64,000 nucleotides of DNA from Roseofilum casamattae BLCC-M143 (GTDB lineage Bacteria > Cyanobacteriota > Cyanobacteriia > Cyanobacteriales > Desertifilaceae): assembly GCF_030068455.1 (NCBI RefSeq), contig NZ_JAQOSQ010000002.1:248001-312000 (forward strand). The letters run 5' to 3'. A program made the translations under genes and the position numbers. Within the stretch, counting starts at the first letter, position 1. Each line of letters begins with the position of its first letter. This document shows, one piece after another, positions 45,701-54,428 of the stretch. The notes beneath the pieces were generated by a model. It made no database searches and was not told where the DNA came from. It saw nothing but the letters and a program-made list of their open reading frames with translations.

Positions 45701-45959
45701 CCGTTCCTATCTACCATTTGACTAATGGTTTGGCAGACGCTGGTTTCTGAGAGTCCAAAGTCTAGACCGATATGAAGTTAACGGCACTACTCTCGTCAGT
45801 ATTGGAGCGTTAACAGCAGTTGGTTCTCCTTACTCAATTAATTTCAATCTCTTCGCTTTCCCCTCCTATCAAGCTCGGGAACTAAAAGTATATTCATAAA
45901 AGAAAAATAAAAGAAGAACAGGAGGCACGAAAAGCCTGGTAAAGTAGTGCCCTAGCATT

Positions 45960-46010
45960 CTCAGTATTGGCATAAAATAGTACTTATAACGCTCTCAGTG
46001 TTGGTGTAAA
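45960..46010 (+). promoter_or_regulatory. Direct repeat before the ammonia-lyase gene
   Basis: CTCAGTATTGGCATAAA at 45960-45976 and CTCAGTGTTGGTGTAAA at 45994-46010 are direct repeats 34 bases apart (14 of 17 identical). They are followed by CAATACCGAGA, which can fold back on the second copy. A third related string (GTCAGTATTGG) lies near 45797. This may be an operator or the leader of the biosynthetic operon, whose first ATG is at 46181. Support is by pattern only. Confidence 0.3.
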
Positions 46011-46180
46011 GCAATACCGAGAACACTTGAATAAGCGATTGATAAGCGATCGAAGATACTTTACAAATAGTCCGGTATTGCAGGATAATGATTCCCGGTG
46101 TTTTTTTTTGAGTCATGATTATTTCGGTCATGCGTACTACTTTTTTGACTTACAGTTGGATGAACCAAGGAGGTTGAGAG

Positions 46181-47983
46181 ATGAGACAGGATTTCCCAGC
46201 ATTAATATCTGGAAACTCTAAAAGTTGGCGAGAAAAAGGAGATCTACCTTCGATCGGCAAGCAGCAAAAAAAAGAAGGGAAGGGTGTAGTACGGGAGACT
46301 TCACAATTATCGAGAGAGCGATCGCAATCGAAACCCAGCTATAGAGATGGAACCGTAATTGTTGGCGATGAAAACCTTACCATCGATCGATTAGCTCAAG
46401 CTGCTCGACAGAAGACTCTCGTGGCATTGACGAATACACCAGAGGTTTTAGAAAACGTTAAAGCATCCTGTAGTTATATAGAAGATGCAGTTGCCCAGAA
46501 TAAGGCCATTTATGGAGTCACTACTGGATTTGGTGGTATGGGAGATGTGACTATCTCTGCCAAAGAAGCAGCCGAACTCCAAAATAATTTGATTTGGTTT
46601 CTCAAGTCAGGCGCTGGAAAACAATTACCTTTTCCAGACGTGCGAGCAGCAATGCTGTTACGGATGAACTCGCACCTCAAAGGTGCATCGGGGATTCGGC
46701 TTAAACTAATCGAACGGATGCAAACCTTTCTCAATCAAGGTGTTACGCCTCACGTCTACGAATACGGCTCAATCGGAGCCAGTGGCGATTTAGTTCCCTT
46801 GGCTAGAATTACAGGAGCATTAATTGGTGCGGATGATTCGTTTACAGTGGACTTTCAAGGGCAATCGATGCCTGCTCCTGAAGCCTTGAACAAACTAGGG
46901 TTGGAACCGTTAACCTTGCATCCCAAAGAGGGGTTGGCGATGACGAATGGTACGTCAGTGATGACAGCGATCGCCGCTCTGTGCGTTTACGACGCCCAAC
47001 AAATGTTGAAATTAGCCATGGGCACTCATGCCCTCTTTGTCCAAGGATTAGCCGGAACCAATCAATCGTTTCATCCCTTTATTCACAACTTAAAACCCCA
47101 TTCCGGTCAAAAGTGGGCTGCTACCACGATGATCGATCTCCTCAAAGACTCCGTATTATCGCGAGACGAACTGCAAGAGCGGCAACACCTGGAAGGGCAG
47201 CATTTAATCCAAGACCGCTATTCTTTGCGCTGTCTGCCTCAGTACCTCGGCCCCATCGTGGATGGACTCAGGGAGATTGGGGAGCAAATTGAAGTGGAAA
47301 TGAATTCCGTGACCGACAATCCCTTAATTGATGTCGAGAATCAAGCCAATTACCACGGCGGCAACTTTCTCGGTCAGTATGTCGGTGTCGGCATGGATCG
47401 ACTGCGCTACTATCTGGGACTCTTAGCCAAACACCTGGATACGCAGATTGCTCTTCTGGTTGCCCCAGAATTTAATAATGGCCTGCCCCCTTCCTTAGTT
47501 GGCAATACCAAACAGAAGGTGAATATGGGTTTAAAAGGATTGCAAATTACCGGAAATTCTCTGATGCCTCTGTTGACCTTTTTCGGTAATTCCATTGCAG
47601 ACCGATATCCCACCCATGCCGAACAGTTTAATCAAAATATTAACTCTCAAGGGTTTGCCTCTGCCAACTTAGCACGGCAATCGATCGCCATTAGCCATCA
47701 GTATATGGCAGTGACTCTCATGTTTGCCGTGCAAGGAGTCGATCTACGCACTTATCAAATTGTCGGTCATTATGATGCCAGACAATGTCTTTCTCCGGCA
47801 ACAGAAAAGCTTTACAGTGCTGTCCGAGCTGTCGTGGGTAAGCCCCCTTCGACTAGACGACCGTACATCTGGAATGACGGCGAACAATCCCTCGACCAGC
47901 ATATAGCCTGTATCGCCGCCGATCTGGCAGAAGGCGGTCTCATTATGCAAGCGATTGAAGAGATGGACATAGCTCTGGTTTAG
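46181..47983 (+). CDS. Phenylalanine ammonia-lyase (MIO family)
   Basis: A 600-residue member of the HAL/PAL/TAL family, with a ribosome site (AAGGAGG) seven bases before the ATG and a non-conserved extension of about 45 residues at the start. The MIO cofactor forms from Ala200-Ser201-Gly202 in GSIGASGDLVPLARITGAL. The catalytic Tyr is at 111 (YGVTTGFG). The substrate-selectivity pair is Phe140-Leu141 (LIWFLKSGAG), as in phenylalanine lyases. Tyrosine lyases have His-Leu there and histidase Ser-His. It should give trans-cinnamate and ammonia. It lacks the extra C-terminal domain of plant PAL. It is the first of five co-directional genes that look like one biosynthetic operon. Confidence 0.9.
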   Translation: MRQDFPALISGNSKSWREKGDLPSIGKQQKKEGKGVVRETSQLSRERSQSKPSYRDGTVIVGDENLTIDRLAQAARQKTLVALTNTPEVLENVKASCSYIEDAVAQNKAIYGVTTGFGGMGDVTISAKEAAELQNNLIWFLKSGAGKQLPFPDVRAAMLLRMNSHLKGASGIRLKLIERMQTFLNQGVTPHVYEYGSIGASGDLVPLARITGALIGADDSFTVDFQGQSMPAPEALNKLGLEPLTLHPKEGLAMTNGTSVMTAIAALCVYDAQQMLKLAMGTHALFVQGLAGTNQSFHPFIHNLKPHSGQKWAATTMIDLLKDSVLSRDELQERQHLEGQHLIQDRYSLRCLPQYLGPIVDGLREIGEQIEVEMNSVTDNPLIDVENQANYHGGNFLGQYVGVGMDRLRYYLGLLAKHLDTQIALLVAPEFNNGLPPSLVGNTKQKVNMGLKGLQITGNSLMPLLTFFGNSIADRYPTHAEQFNQNINSQGFASANLARQSIAISHQYMAVTLMFAVQGVDLRTYQIVGHYDARQCLSPATEKLYSAVRAVVGKPPSTRRPYIWNDGEQSLDQHIACIAADLAEGGLIMQAIEEMDIALV

Positions 47984-48181
47984 AATTTTTCCTTGGGGAA
48001 TGGGTTTGACCGACTTTAATGTGCAATCGGTCTTTCTCTCTTCAGACCCCATTTCACCAGTACATATCCGATAGCATTTCCGCACAATTCCAACTCGCGA
48101 AGCGAAGGGGTTTGGCGTCGAGCTGCGATCGCAGCTCCACTCGTCATGTCTTAACAACTGCTCCCTAATTTTCCACAGCCA

Positions 48182-49693
48182 ATGAACATTACAGAACATT
48201 TAGAACGCGATCGTAAATTTTTTCCCCAGGGCATTGCCCTACGGTTTGAAGGACAAGAATTTACTTACAAACATTTGGATGAGTTGGTCAATCGCATGGC
48301 CAATGGACTGCGAAGTTTGGGCATAGAAAAAGGCGATCGCGTGGCATTGTTTTTGCCCAATATCCCGGAATTTGTCATTGCTTATCTGGGTATTCTCAAG
48401 ATTGGCGCAGTCACAGTCTCGCTCAACGTAATGCTGAAACAAGATGAGGTGCTGTTTATCCTCAATGACTGTGAAGCAAAAGCAATGGTGACAACAGAAG
48501 AGTTGAGGGCAGAGATCCCCCTAGATGACCTCGTCCATCTCGAGCATATTCTAATTACAGAAGGCAACACAGAAAAAGATATGAGCTTGAGCCGTCTGCT
48601 CGCTCGCATGTCTACTAGTGCCAAAGCTATCTCCATGCAGCCTCAAGAACCAGCGGCGATTATCTATACATCGGGAACGACGGGATTCCCCAAAGGTGCA
48701 ACCCTCTCCCACGGTAATGTGGTCTCCAATATGCACTCGGTGAAGCACAATTGTCACATTCAGCGGAACGATAAATTGTTGCTTTATTTACCACTTTTCC
48801 ACTGTTTTGGGCAAAATTTCATCCTTAATGGAGGACTCAATGCAGCAGCTACGATTGTCTTACAGCGTCGCTTTGAGCCAGAGAAACTCGCAGACATCTT
48901 ACAAAACGAAGGCATCACCATGTTCTTTGGCGTGCCAACCGTGTTTGCCAAACTGCTGGAAATGCAGTTATCTCCTTTAGCCTTGAGAACCGTTCGCTAC
49001 TTCTTCAGTGCGGCTGCAGTTCTGCCAGCTGAACTGACGAAACAGTGGCAGCAACAGTACGGCCAATGGGTACATGAAGGCTATGGGTTAACTGAAACCT
49101 CACCATTCTCCTGTTATAACCACGATTTGTACTATAAATTGGGTTCCATTGGGATGCCCATTGAGAATGTAGAAATGCAGGTTGTCGATGACGACGGCGA
49201 GCTACTGCCCCCCGACGAAGTCGGAGAATTGGTGATTCGCGGCCCGAATGTGATGCTGGGGTATTTCAATAATCCCGATGAAACAGACAAAGTCTTAAAG
49301 GACGGATGGTTTCATTCTGGGGATTTAGGTTACATGGATGAGGATGGCTATTTCTATATTGTTGACCGCCTCAAAGACATGATTAATAAGTCTGGGTTCA
49401 AGGTTTATCCAGCAGAAGTGGAACGAGTTCTTTATCAACACCCAGATGTGGTTGAAGCAGCGGTGTATGGCGTCCCCGATCCAGTGAAAGGAGAGGAAGT
49501 GAAAGCGAAGGTGCGCTTAAAAGCCGGTCGTTATCTGAACGCCGAGGCATTGCGGGCGTTTTGCGCCGATCGCATGGCCAAGTATAAAGTGCCCAATTTC
49601 ATTGAGTTTGTCGAGTCTCTGCCCAAGAATGCGACGGGCAAGATTCTCAAACGAGTCTTGCGAGAAGAAGAACTCGCGCTGCAGAAACAGTAG
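48182..49693 (+). CDS. Acyl-CoA ligase (cinnamate/4-coumarate:CoA ligase-like)
   Basis: A 503-residue ANL-superfamily enzyme. The phosphate-binding loop is at about 162-172 (YTSGTTGFPKG), the YGLTETSPF motif (about 300) and the SGDLGYMDEDGYFYIVDRLKDMINKSGFKVYPAEVE stretch (about 380-415) are typical, and the catalytic Lys lies in PKNATGKILKR near the end. Family members activate carboxylates to acyl-adenylate and then acyl-CoA. Next to a phenylalanine ammonia-lyase the most natural substrate is cinnamate. The specificity is inferred, as the same fold covers fatty-acid ligases. The 198-base spacer before it contains one HIP1 and no clear promoter. It is followed by the methyltransferase after 114 bases. 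Confidence 0.85.
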   Translation: MNITEHLERDRKFFPQGIALRFEGQEFTYKHLDELVNRMANGLRSLGIEKGDRVALFLPNIPEFVIAYLGILKIGAVTVSLNVMLKQDEVLFILNDCEAKAMVTTEELRAEIPLDDLVHLEHILITEGNTEKDMSLSRLLARMSTSAKAISMQPQEPAAIIYTSGTTGFPKGATLSHGNVVSNMHSVKHNCHIQRNDKLLLYLPLFHCFGQNFILNGGLNAAATIVLQRRFEPEKLADILQNEGITMFFGVPTVFAKLLEMQLSPLALRTVRYFFSAAAVLPAELTKQWQQQYGQWVHEGYGLTETSPFSCYNHDLYYKLGSIGMPIENVEMQVVDDDGELLPPDEVGELVIRGPNVMLGYFNNPDETDKVLKDGWFHSGDLGYMDEDGYFYIVDRLKDMINKSGFKVYPAEVERVLYQHPDVVEAAVYGVPDPVKGEEVKAKVRLKAGRYLNAEALRAFCADRMAKYKVPNFIEFVESLPKNATGKILKRVLREEELALQKQ

Positions 49694-49807
49694 GCAGTTA
49701 AGGAGTGAGGATTTCTATTTCCTTGGCTCTCCAATTGCGGACTGCCAACTCCCCACTCCCTTTTAACCCGCATTCAATGCAATAAATTTTACTTTTTTTC
49801 GACGTTT

Positions 49808-50845
49808 ATGATGACTTCAGCTACTCCCGTTCAACTTCGCAAACCCCGCACCGATAGTTCGCCATTATGGGATGTTGTTTTAGGACTATTGCCCCAACGA
49901 ACATTACTCTTGGCTTACGACCTTAAATTGTTTCCTTTCCTGGCCGAACAACCCCATTCTATTGCAGAAATTGGGGTCGCCTTCCAACTCGACGATCGAG
50001 CTGTTTTTGCCATCTTGTCGGTGTTGCGATCGATTGGATTGGTGACAGAGCAAGCCGGTCAGTATTCCCTCACGCCTTTAGCTGAAGATTATTGCCTCGA
50101 AAGCAGTCCAACTTATCTTGGGGGATATTTGGATTGGGTAATCGGTAGAGATTCTTTGGTTTCGTTTGCCAATTTCAAAGAGTCAATTTTATCAGGTGGA
50201 AAAACTGTTGACCGAGGAGAAGAGTTTTTTAATGCCTTTGCCGAACAAGCAACATTAGCTCGCTCTTTTAGTTATGCCATGCACGGTCACAGTATGGGAT
50301 CGGCCTTGGCTTGGCCGGAACTAATCGATCTCTCCCAATACAAACGGTTCTTAGATATTGGTGGAGGTTCTGGGGCACATGCTATTAGTGCCGTACATCA
50401 ATGGCCGAATTTACAAGCCACCGTTTTGGATCTCCCTGCGGTTTGCGAAGTCGCCCAAGAGTTTATTTCTCGCTATGGTTTAGACAGCCAGATTAACACC
50501 CATAGCAGCGATATATGGCAAGAACCGTTTCCCGTTGCTGATGTTCATTTCTATGCTGATATTTATCACGATTGGTCGCCAGAACAAGGGCGGTTTTTGA
50601 CCCAGAAAAGCTTCGATCGCTTACCTTCTGGAGGTCGGTTGATTATTCACGAGATGCTCTACAACGACTCTAAATCCGGGCCGCTAACGGTTGCCAATTA
50701 TAACCTTGGCATGCTCTTGAGTATGAAAGGCCAGCAATATTCAGGTCGCGAGTTATCAACCCTTCTCTCTAAAGTTGGATTTTTGGATGTGGAAGTTATT
50801 CCGACGACCGGCTATTGGAGTATTGTGACGGGTTGTAAACCGTAA
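49808..50845 (+). CDS. SAM-dependent O-methyltransferase (plant-like family 2)
   Basis: A 345-residue enzyme. The N-terminal third (about 15-110) is a winged-helix dimerisation domain (PHSIAEIGVAFQLDDRAVFAIL). The Rossmann domain has FLDIGGGSGAHAISAVHQWP (about 178-197), the LDLPAV motif that reads the SAM ribose, and the catalytic-base region DIYHDWSPEQGRFL (about 255-268), where His-Asp-Trp is typical of caffeate/acetylserotonin-type O-methyltransferases. It most likely methylates a phenolic or enolic oxygen on a small molecule in the cytosol. The position between the CoA ligase and the ThDP enzyme argues that it decorates the product of this pathway. Confidence 0.85.
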   Translation: MMTSATPVQLRKPRTDSSPLWDVVLGLLPQRTLLLAYDLKLFPFLAEQPHSIAEIGVAFQLDDRAVFAILSVLRSIGLVTEQAGQYSLTPLAEDYCLESSPTYLGGYLDWVIGRDSLVSFANFKESILSGGKTVDRGEEFFNAFAEQATLARSFSYAMHGHSMGSALAWPELIDLSQYKRFLDIGGGSGAHAISAVHQWPNLQATVLDLPAVCEVAQEFISRYGLDSQINTHSSDIWQEPFPVADVHFYADIYHDWSPEQGRFLTQKSFDRLPSGGRLIIHEMLYNDSKSGPLTVANYNLGMLLSMKGQQYSGRELSTLLSKVGFLDVEVIPTTGYWSIVTGCKP

Positions 50846-50948
50846 AGCACAAAATCCATTGGATCGAGGTAATGTCATCCTTATTCTAAACTCAACGGTC
50901 TGAGGTTACCTGCCCCAAGAATAGCAACAATTAACAAAGAATAAAATT

Positions 50949-52796
50949 ATGGACAAAGAACAATTCGATCGCGAGAATTTTAGTGTAGAGACACAACTTC
51001 TTGCAGCTAGAGAGCTGTACGCGAGGAATAGTCAAGATTCGATCTCTGTGTCGGAAGCGGTCATCAAGATACTAAAAAAATTAAAGGTAACTTGTGCCTT
51101 TGGTGTTTCCGGAGGAGCGATCGCCCCATTCTATAACGCACTGGTTAACAGCGAATTAAAAACCTTCCATTTTCATCACGAATCAGGAGCCACGTTTGCT
51201 GCTTGCGAAGCCTCTTTAGCCAGTGGCAAACCCGTAGCTGTATTCGTTACCACCGGCCCCGGAATTACAAATGCCTTGACCGGACTATTTGCCGGCAAAT
51301 GGGAAGGGGCAAAAGTGATTTTTCTCTCGGCCTCTACCTCTCCCAAACAGTGGGAAGGCATGGGATTTCAGAAAACCAACGCTCATACGATGCCGGCCGA
51401 TTTGTTTGCCCCTCGCAAGCACTTGTTCGACTATGCCACGACATTGGAGAGTCGCAAACAATTCCCTGGCATGATACGGCATTTGGCAATCGGATTTAAA
51501 CGCTCTCAGGGTTTTCTGGCCCATATCAGTTTGCCCACAGGGAAGCAACGCTATGATGTGGACAAAAATCTCTTACCTCTAAATCGGAAGCAGAAATTGA
51601 TTGGAGCCAGGGTGAGACTGCCCGTTGCGCCCAAGGAAACCATTCAAGAATGTGCCAAGCTGCTCTTTAAAGCCAGACCGACAGAACCTTTTGTTGCCCC
51701 CTTTGCGATTTTAGTGGGCTTCGGCGCGCGCAATGCTGCTGAGGAGATTCGCCAGTTCGCTGAAGCAACAAAGGCAGCAGTGATGTGTTCGCCACGAGGG
51801 AAAGGAATTTTCCCGGAAAATCACCCTCAGTTTATTGGCGTGACGGGGTTTGGCGGCCATCACTCGGTATTCGAGTACCTCGAAACTTTTAAACCAGAAC
51901 GGGTACTGGTGTTGGGTTCCTCGTTTAGTCAGTTCACCTGGTTCGAGAATGAAGAACTAACCGGTCAATCTCGGTTTATCCAAGTAGACCCCAATCCGGA
52001 GGTTCTTAGTGTAGGCAATCCTTGGAAGGAAGTCTTGTGCGTGCAATCGGAAATTAGACCGTTTGTGCGAAAACTACACCGAGAATATCGGAAGCGTTAT
52101 CAGGATGTTTCATTATTCCCATCAGCCTCTCTCCCCAATCCTGCCCCTCTGGCGACCGTTGAATCTTCTGCACCTCACTGGGTGCATCCCAAAGCGTTAA
52201 TGGCAGCTATTCAAACTACAGTCATTGATAAGCACGATTTGTTGGTGATGGCAGAACCGGGCAATTCCTTTGCTTGGACGATTCATTGCTTGCAGTTTAC
52301 CCAGCCCTATCGCTATCGGGTAAGCGTGGGTTTTGGTTCTCTCGGTCATTTCGTTACTGGAGTCATTGGCGCTACTCTCGTATTGCAAAAACAAGCAGAA
52401 AATAAAGCACCGCAAAAAGCTGTTGTTGTGGCTGGAGATGGGGCAATGCTGATGAATGGAGGCGACCTGAGTACGGCAGTCAAATATAAAATTCCAGCCA
52501 TTTGGATTGTCCTCAATGACGGTCGTTACAATATGTGCGAACAGGGAATGACCATGGAAGGATTCAAAAATATTGATGTGGGCATTCCTGATATTGATTT
52601 TTTGGCCGTGGCTCGTGCCTTGGGGGCGGACGGCATTCGGGTGAACTCTGAAGCCGATCTTGAGGCGGCTTTAGAGCAAGCAGTTGAATCGGAGAAACCG
52701 TTTGTGGTTGATGTTGTTATCGACTACAAACCCATTGCGCCCATTGCTTCAAGGGTTCAAAGTCTCAAGTCTCAAAGCCCTGGAGCCTGCCAGTAG
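50949..52796 (+). CDS. Thiamine-diphosphate-dependent carboligase (acetolactate-synthase-like)
   Basis: A 615-residue enzyme of the acetolactate synthase/benzaldehyde lyase superfamily. The Glu that activates ThDP is Glu78 in FHFHHESGATFAACEASL. The pyrophosphate-binding motif runs from Gly496-Asp497-Gly498 (GDGAMLMNGGD) to Asn523 (IVLNDGRYNM), a normal spacing. A central domain (about 240-380) is the usual FAD/nucleotide-type fold, here without an obvious need for FAD. Such enzymes join 2-oxo acids by decarboxylation and acyloin condensation. Its place beside a cinnamoyl-CoA route points to an aryl-acyl partner rather than valine synthesis. Homology to furanolide (cyanobacterin) carboligases is my inference from context. 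Confidence 0.85.
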   Translation: MDKEQFDRENFSVETQLLAARELYARNSQDSISVSEAVIKILKKLKVTCAFGVSGGAIAPFYNALVNSELKTFHFHHESGATFAACEASLASGKPVAVFVTTGPGITNALTGLFAGKWEGAKVIFLSASTSPKQWEGMGFQKTNAHTMPADLFAPRKHLFDYATTLESRKQFPGMIRHLAIGFKRSQGFLAHISLPTGKQRYDVDKNLLPLNRKQKLIGARVRLPVAPKETIQECAKLLFKARPTEPFVAPFAILVGFGARNAAEEIRQFAEATKAAVMCSPRGKGIFPENHPQFIGVTGFGGHHSVFEYLETFKPERVLVLGSSFSQFTWFENEELTGQSRFIQVDPNPEVLSVGNPWKEVLCVQSEIRPFVRKLHREYRKRYQDVSLFPSASLPNPAPLATVESSAPHWVHPKALMAAIQTTVIDKHDLLVMAEPGNSFAWTIHCLQFTQPYRYRVSVGFGSLGHFVTGVIGATLVLQKQAENKAPQKAVVVAGDGAMLMNGGDLSTAVKYKIPAIWIVLNDGRYNMCEQGMTMEGFKNIDVGIPDIDFLAVARALGADGIRVNSEADLEAALEQAVESEKPFVVDVVIDYKPIAPIASRVQSLKSQSPGACQ

Positions 52797-52911
52797 GGGA
52801 AAACACTTTGCACTGAGGAATAGGGATACACGGAAATCAATGATTACCTATTCCCAGCATAATTCATACCCTATATCGCTTAAATTACTTTAAATTAAAA
52901 GGAGTCAGAAC

Positions 52912-54039
52912 ATGTTTCAACCTGTAGGGATTCGTTCTCTAGCTGTTAGCTTTCCCAACGAAATTAGAACCAATGATTATTATCAGGAGCATTATCCTGA
53001 GGTATTTGCTAAAGCAGAAGAAAAGAGTTTGGCAAAAACATTCTCGCTAGAAAAATCGACTCCTAAAAGCATCGAATTTGACCGAGAAATGATGCCCTAT
53101 CTGTCCGATCCCTTTCGGGGTACTATTGAGCGTCGGGTATTGGCCCCCGGAGAAACGTCACTAACATTAGAGTGTAAAGCAGCCGCTGATGCCCTTCAGG
53201 CCGCCAAGCTGTCTTCAAACGAAGTTGACCTGATCGTTGTTTCATCACTCTTGCCTGAAAATTATATGCATCCTGGCAATGCGGTCTATCTTGCCCAAGA
53301 GTTAGGGATAAAAGCACCTGCCTGGAATCTGGAATCCATGTGTGCGAGTGCTTTAGTTGCCTTTGAGGTTGCCTGTTCTTTGGTACAGAGCCAAAAGTAT
53401 CGCAATGTATTGGTTGTTGCATCAACAACTTACTCTCGCCTGGTGAAGCCCAATCACACACTCTCTTGGTTTCTCGGTGATGCTGCTGCAGCCTTTGTTG
53501 TTGGATCGCTAAAGGAAAACCAAGGAATTGTTGCCTCTCAAGTCGTTAATACAGCTGGAACCTGCGGTGCTTTTAGTCTTGATATGATGGTGGATGAGCA
53601 AGGCAACCCTTACGTTAATATGAAAGCTAAAGAAGGAGGTGGAAAGCAACTCCGGAGTACAGCAACCGACTATATCCGAACTTGCTGCCACGGTGCGGCT
53701 GCTAAGGCTGGAATCTCTCTCGACCAGATTGACTTTTTTGCAGTTAACACTCCCTTGGCTTGGTTTGCCAGCTTATTTACTAAAACATTGGGAATCGATC
53801 CAAACCGCACCCTCAATCTTTTTCCTCAATACGGCAACATTGGAGCCGTTCTTCCATTGGCGAATTTATATCATGCAGCCCTATCAGGAAAAATTCACGA
53901 AAACAGCCTAATTCTTGTTTATAGCATTGGATCGGCATCTACTACTGGAGCAACAATTATGCGTTGGGGAGATGTAGCACTCGGCCCCGCCCCTGCTCCT
54001 TCGCCAACTTCTGTTCGGGAGGTGGCGGTAGCTGTTTAA
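52912..54039 (+). CDS. KASIII-like C-C bond-forming enzyme lacking the catalytic His
   Basis: A 375-residue thiolase-fold protein, about 40 residues longer than the FabH at 17330. The nucleophile Cys144 is in LESMCASALVAFEVACS and Asn309 in FPQYGNIGAVLP. At the position where FabH has LVLHQAN the sequence reads FAVNTPLAW, so Asn279 stands where the catalytic His should be. The first 80 residues also contain an insertion (YYQEHYPEVFAKAEEKS). Loss of His argues against decarboxylative condensation with malonyl-ACP. A Cys-mediated acyl transfer and ring-closing reaction, as proposed for furanolide synthase, would fit. It ends the five-gene operon. A GGAG ribosome site precedes the ATG. Confidence 0.85.
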   Translation: MFQPVGIRSLAVSFPNEIRTNDYYQEHYPEVFAKAEEKSLAKTFSLEKSTPKSIEFDREMMPYLSDPFRGTIERRVLAPGETSLTLECKAAADALQAAKLSSNEVDLIVVSSLLPENYMHPGNAVYLAQELGIKAPAWNLESMCASALVAFEVACSLVQSQKYRNVLVVASTTYSRLVKPNHTLSWFLGDAAAAFVVGSLKENQGIVASQVVNTAGTCGAFSLDMMVDEQGNPYVNMKAKEGGGKQLRSTATDYIRTCCHGAAAKAGISLDQIDFFAVNTPLAWFASLFTKTLGIDPNRTLNLFPQYGNIGAVLPLANLYHAALSGKIHENSLILVYSIGSASTTGATIMRWGDVALGPAPAPSPTSVREVAVAV

Positions 54040-54179
54040 TCTCAGTCCCGTTAGGATGAATCATAGTCCGGCTCATTGGCTAAGATGTAGTGCTTCACCT
54101 TAGGGAACAGGGAGTAGGCAATGTTCTACCGGAAAAATTCGGGGATGGAAACCTACAGTATATCGTTGGATTGATTACT

Positions 54180-54302
54180 CGGACTTGATATCAGATAAAG
54201 TAGAGGCGAACACTGTTTTGCCTCTACCCATTTTGTCAATATACATCCTTGAAAGTTGGAGAAACTGGGTTTCTAGCTCCCGTAATTCTCATATCAAGTC
54301 CG
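54180..54302. mobile_element. MITE-like inverted repeat after the biosynthetic cluster
   Basis: CGGACTTGATAT at 54180-54191 is exactly inverted as ATATCAAGTCCG at 54291-54302. Between them lies a perfect hairpin, GTAGAGGC at 54200-54207 and GCCTCTAC at 54220-54227, which could end transcription of the operon. A GAAACTGGGTTTC variant of the other dispersed repeat is also inside. There is no coding frame. This is half of the 389-base gene-free stretch between the KASIII-like gene and the exoprotein gene. Confidence 0.5.
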
Positions 54303-54321
54303 GATAGTCAACCACAATTAA

Positions 54322-54406
54322 GTCATTGCGAATGGAACGGAGTGGAATGAAGCAATCTCTTTATCCTCGGCAGTCCTAGCGATTGCTTCCCTCCGGTCGC
54401 AATGAC
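54322..54406. repeat. REP-like palindrome (GTCATTGCGA type)
   Basis: GTCATTGCGA at 54322-54331 is inverted at 54397-54406 (TCGCAATGAC), and inner parts GAAGCAATCTC and GATTGCTTCC also pair in part. This is a widespread bacterial REP-type sequence, as I recall it. It occupies the rest of the gap before the exoprotein's stop codon. Confidence 0.55.
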
Positions 54407-54428
54407 GGGCATTTAAGTGGATTTGATA

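Noticed and set aside
46027-46221. Small plus-strand frame of 64 codons in the leader of the ammonia-lyase gene
   Set aside because: There is no ribosome site, it overlaps the better-supported ATG at 46181, and the sequence has no conserved look. A leader peptide is not excluded but not supported.
46181-47983. Histidine ammonia-lyase (HutH) as the identity of the first cluster gene
   Set aside because: The selectivity pair is Phe-Leu rather than Ser-His, and no other hut genes are near, so phenylalanine is the better substrate guess.
50949-52796. Acetolactate synthase IlvB as the identity of the ThDP enzyme
   Set aside because: There is no IlvN small subunit, no other branched-chain gene, and the context is a cinnamoyl-type pathway. 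The fold is shared, but the housekeeping role is unlikely.
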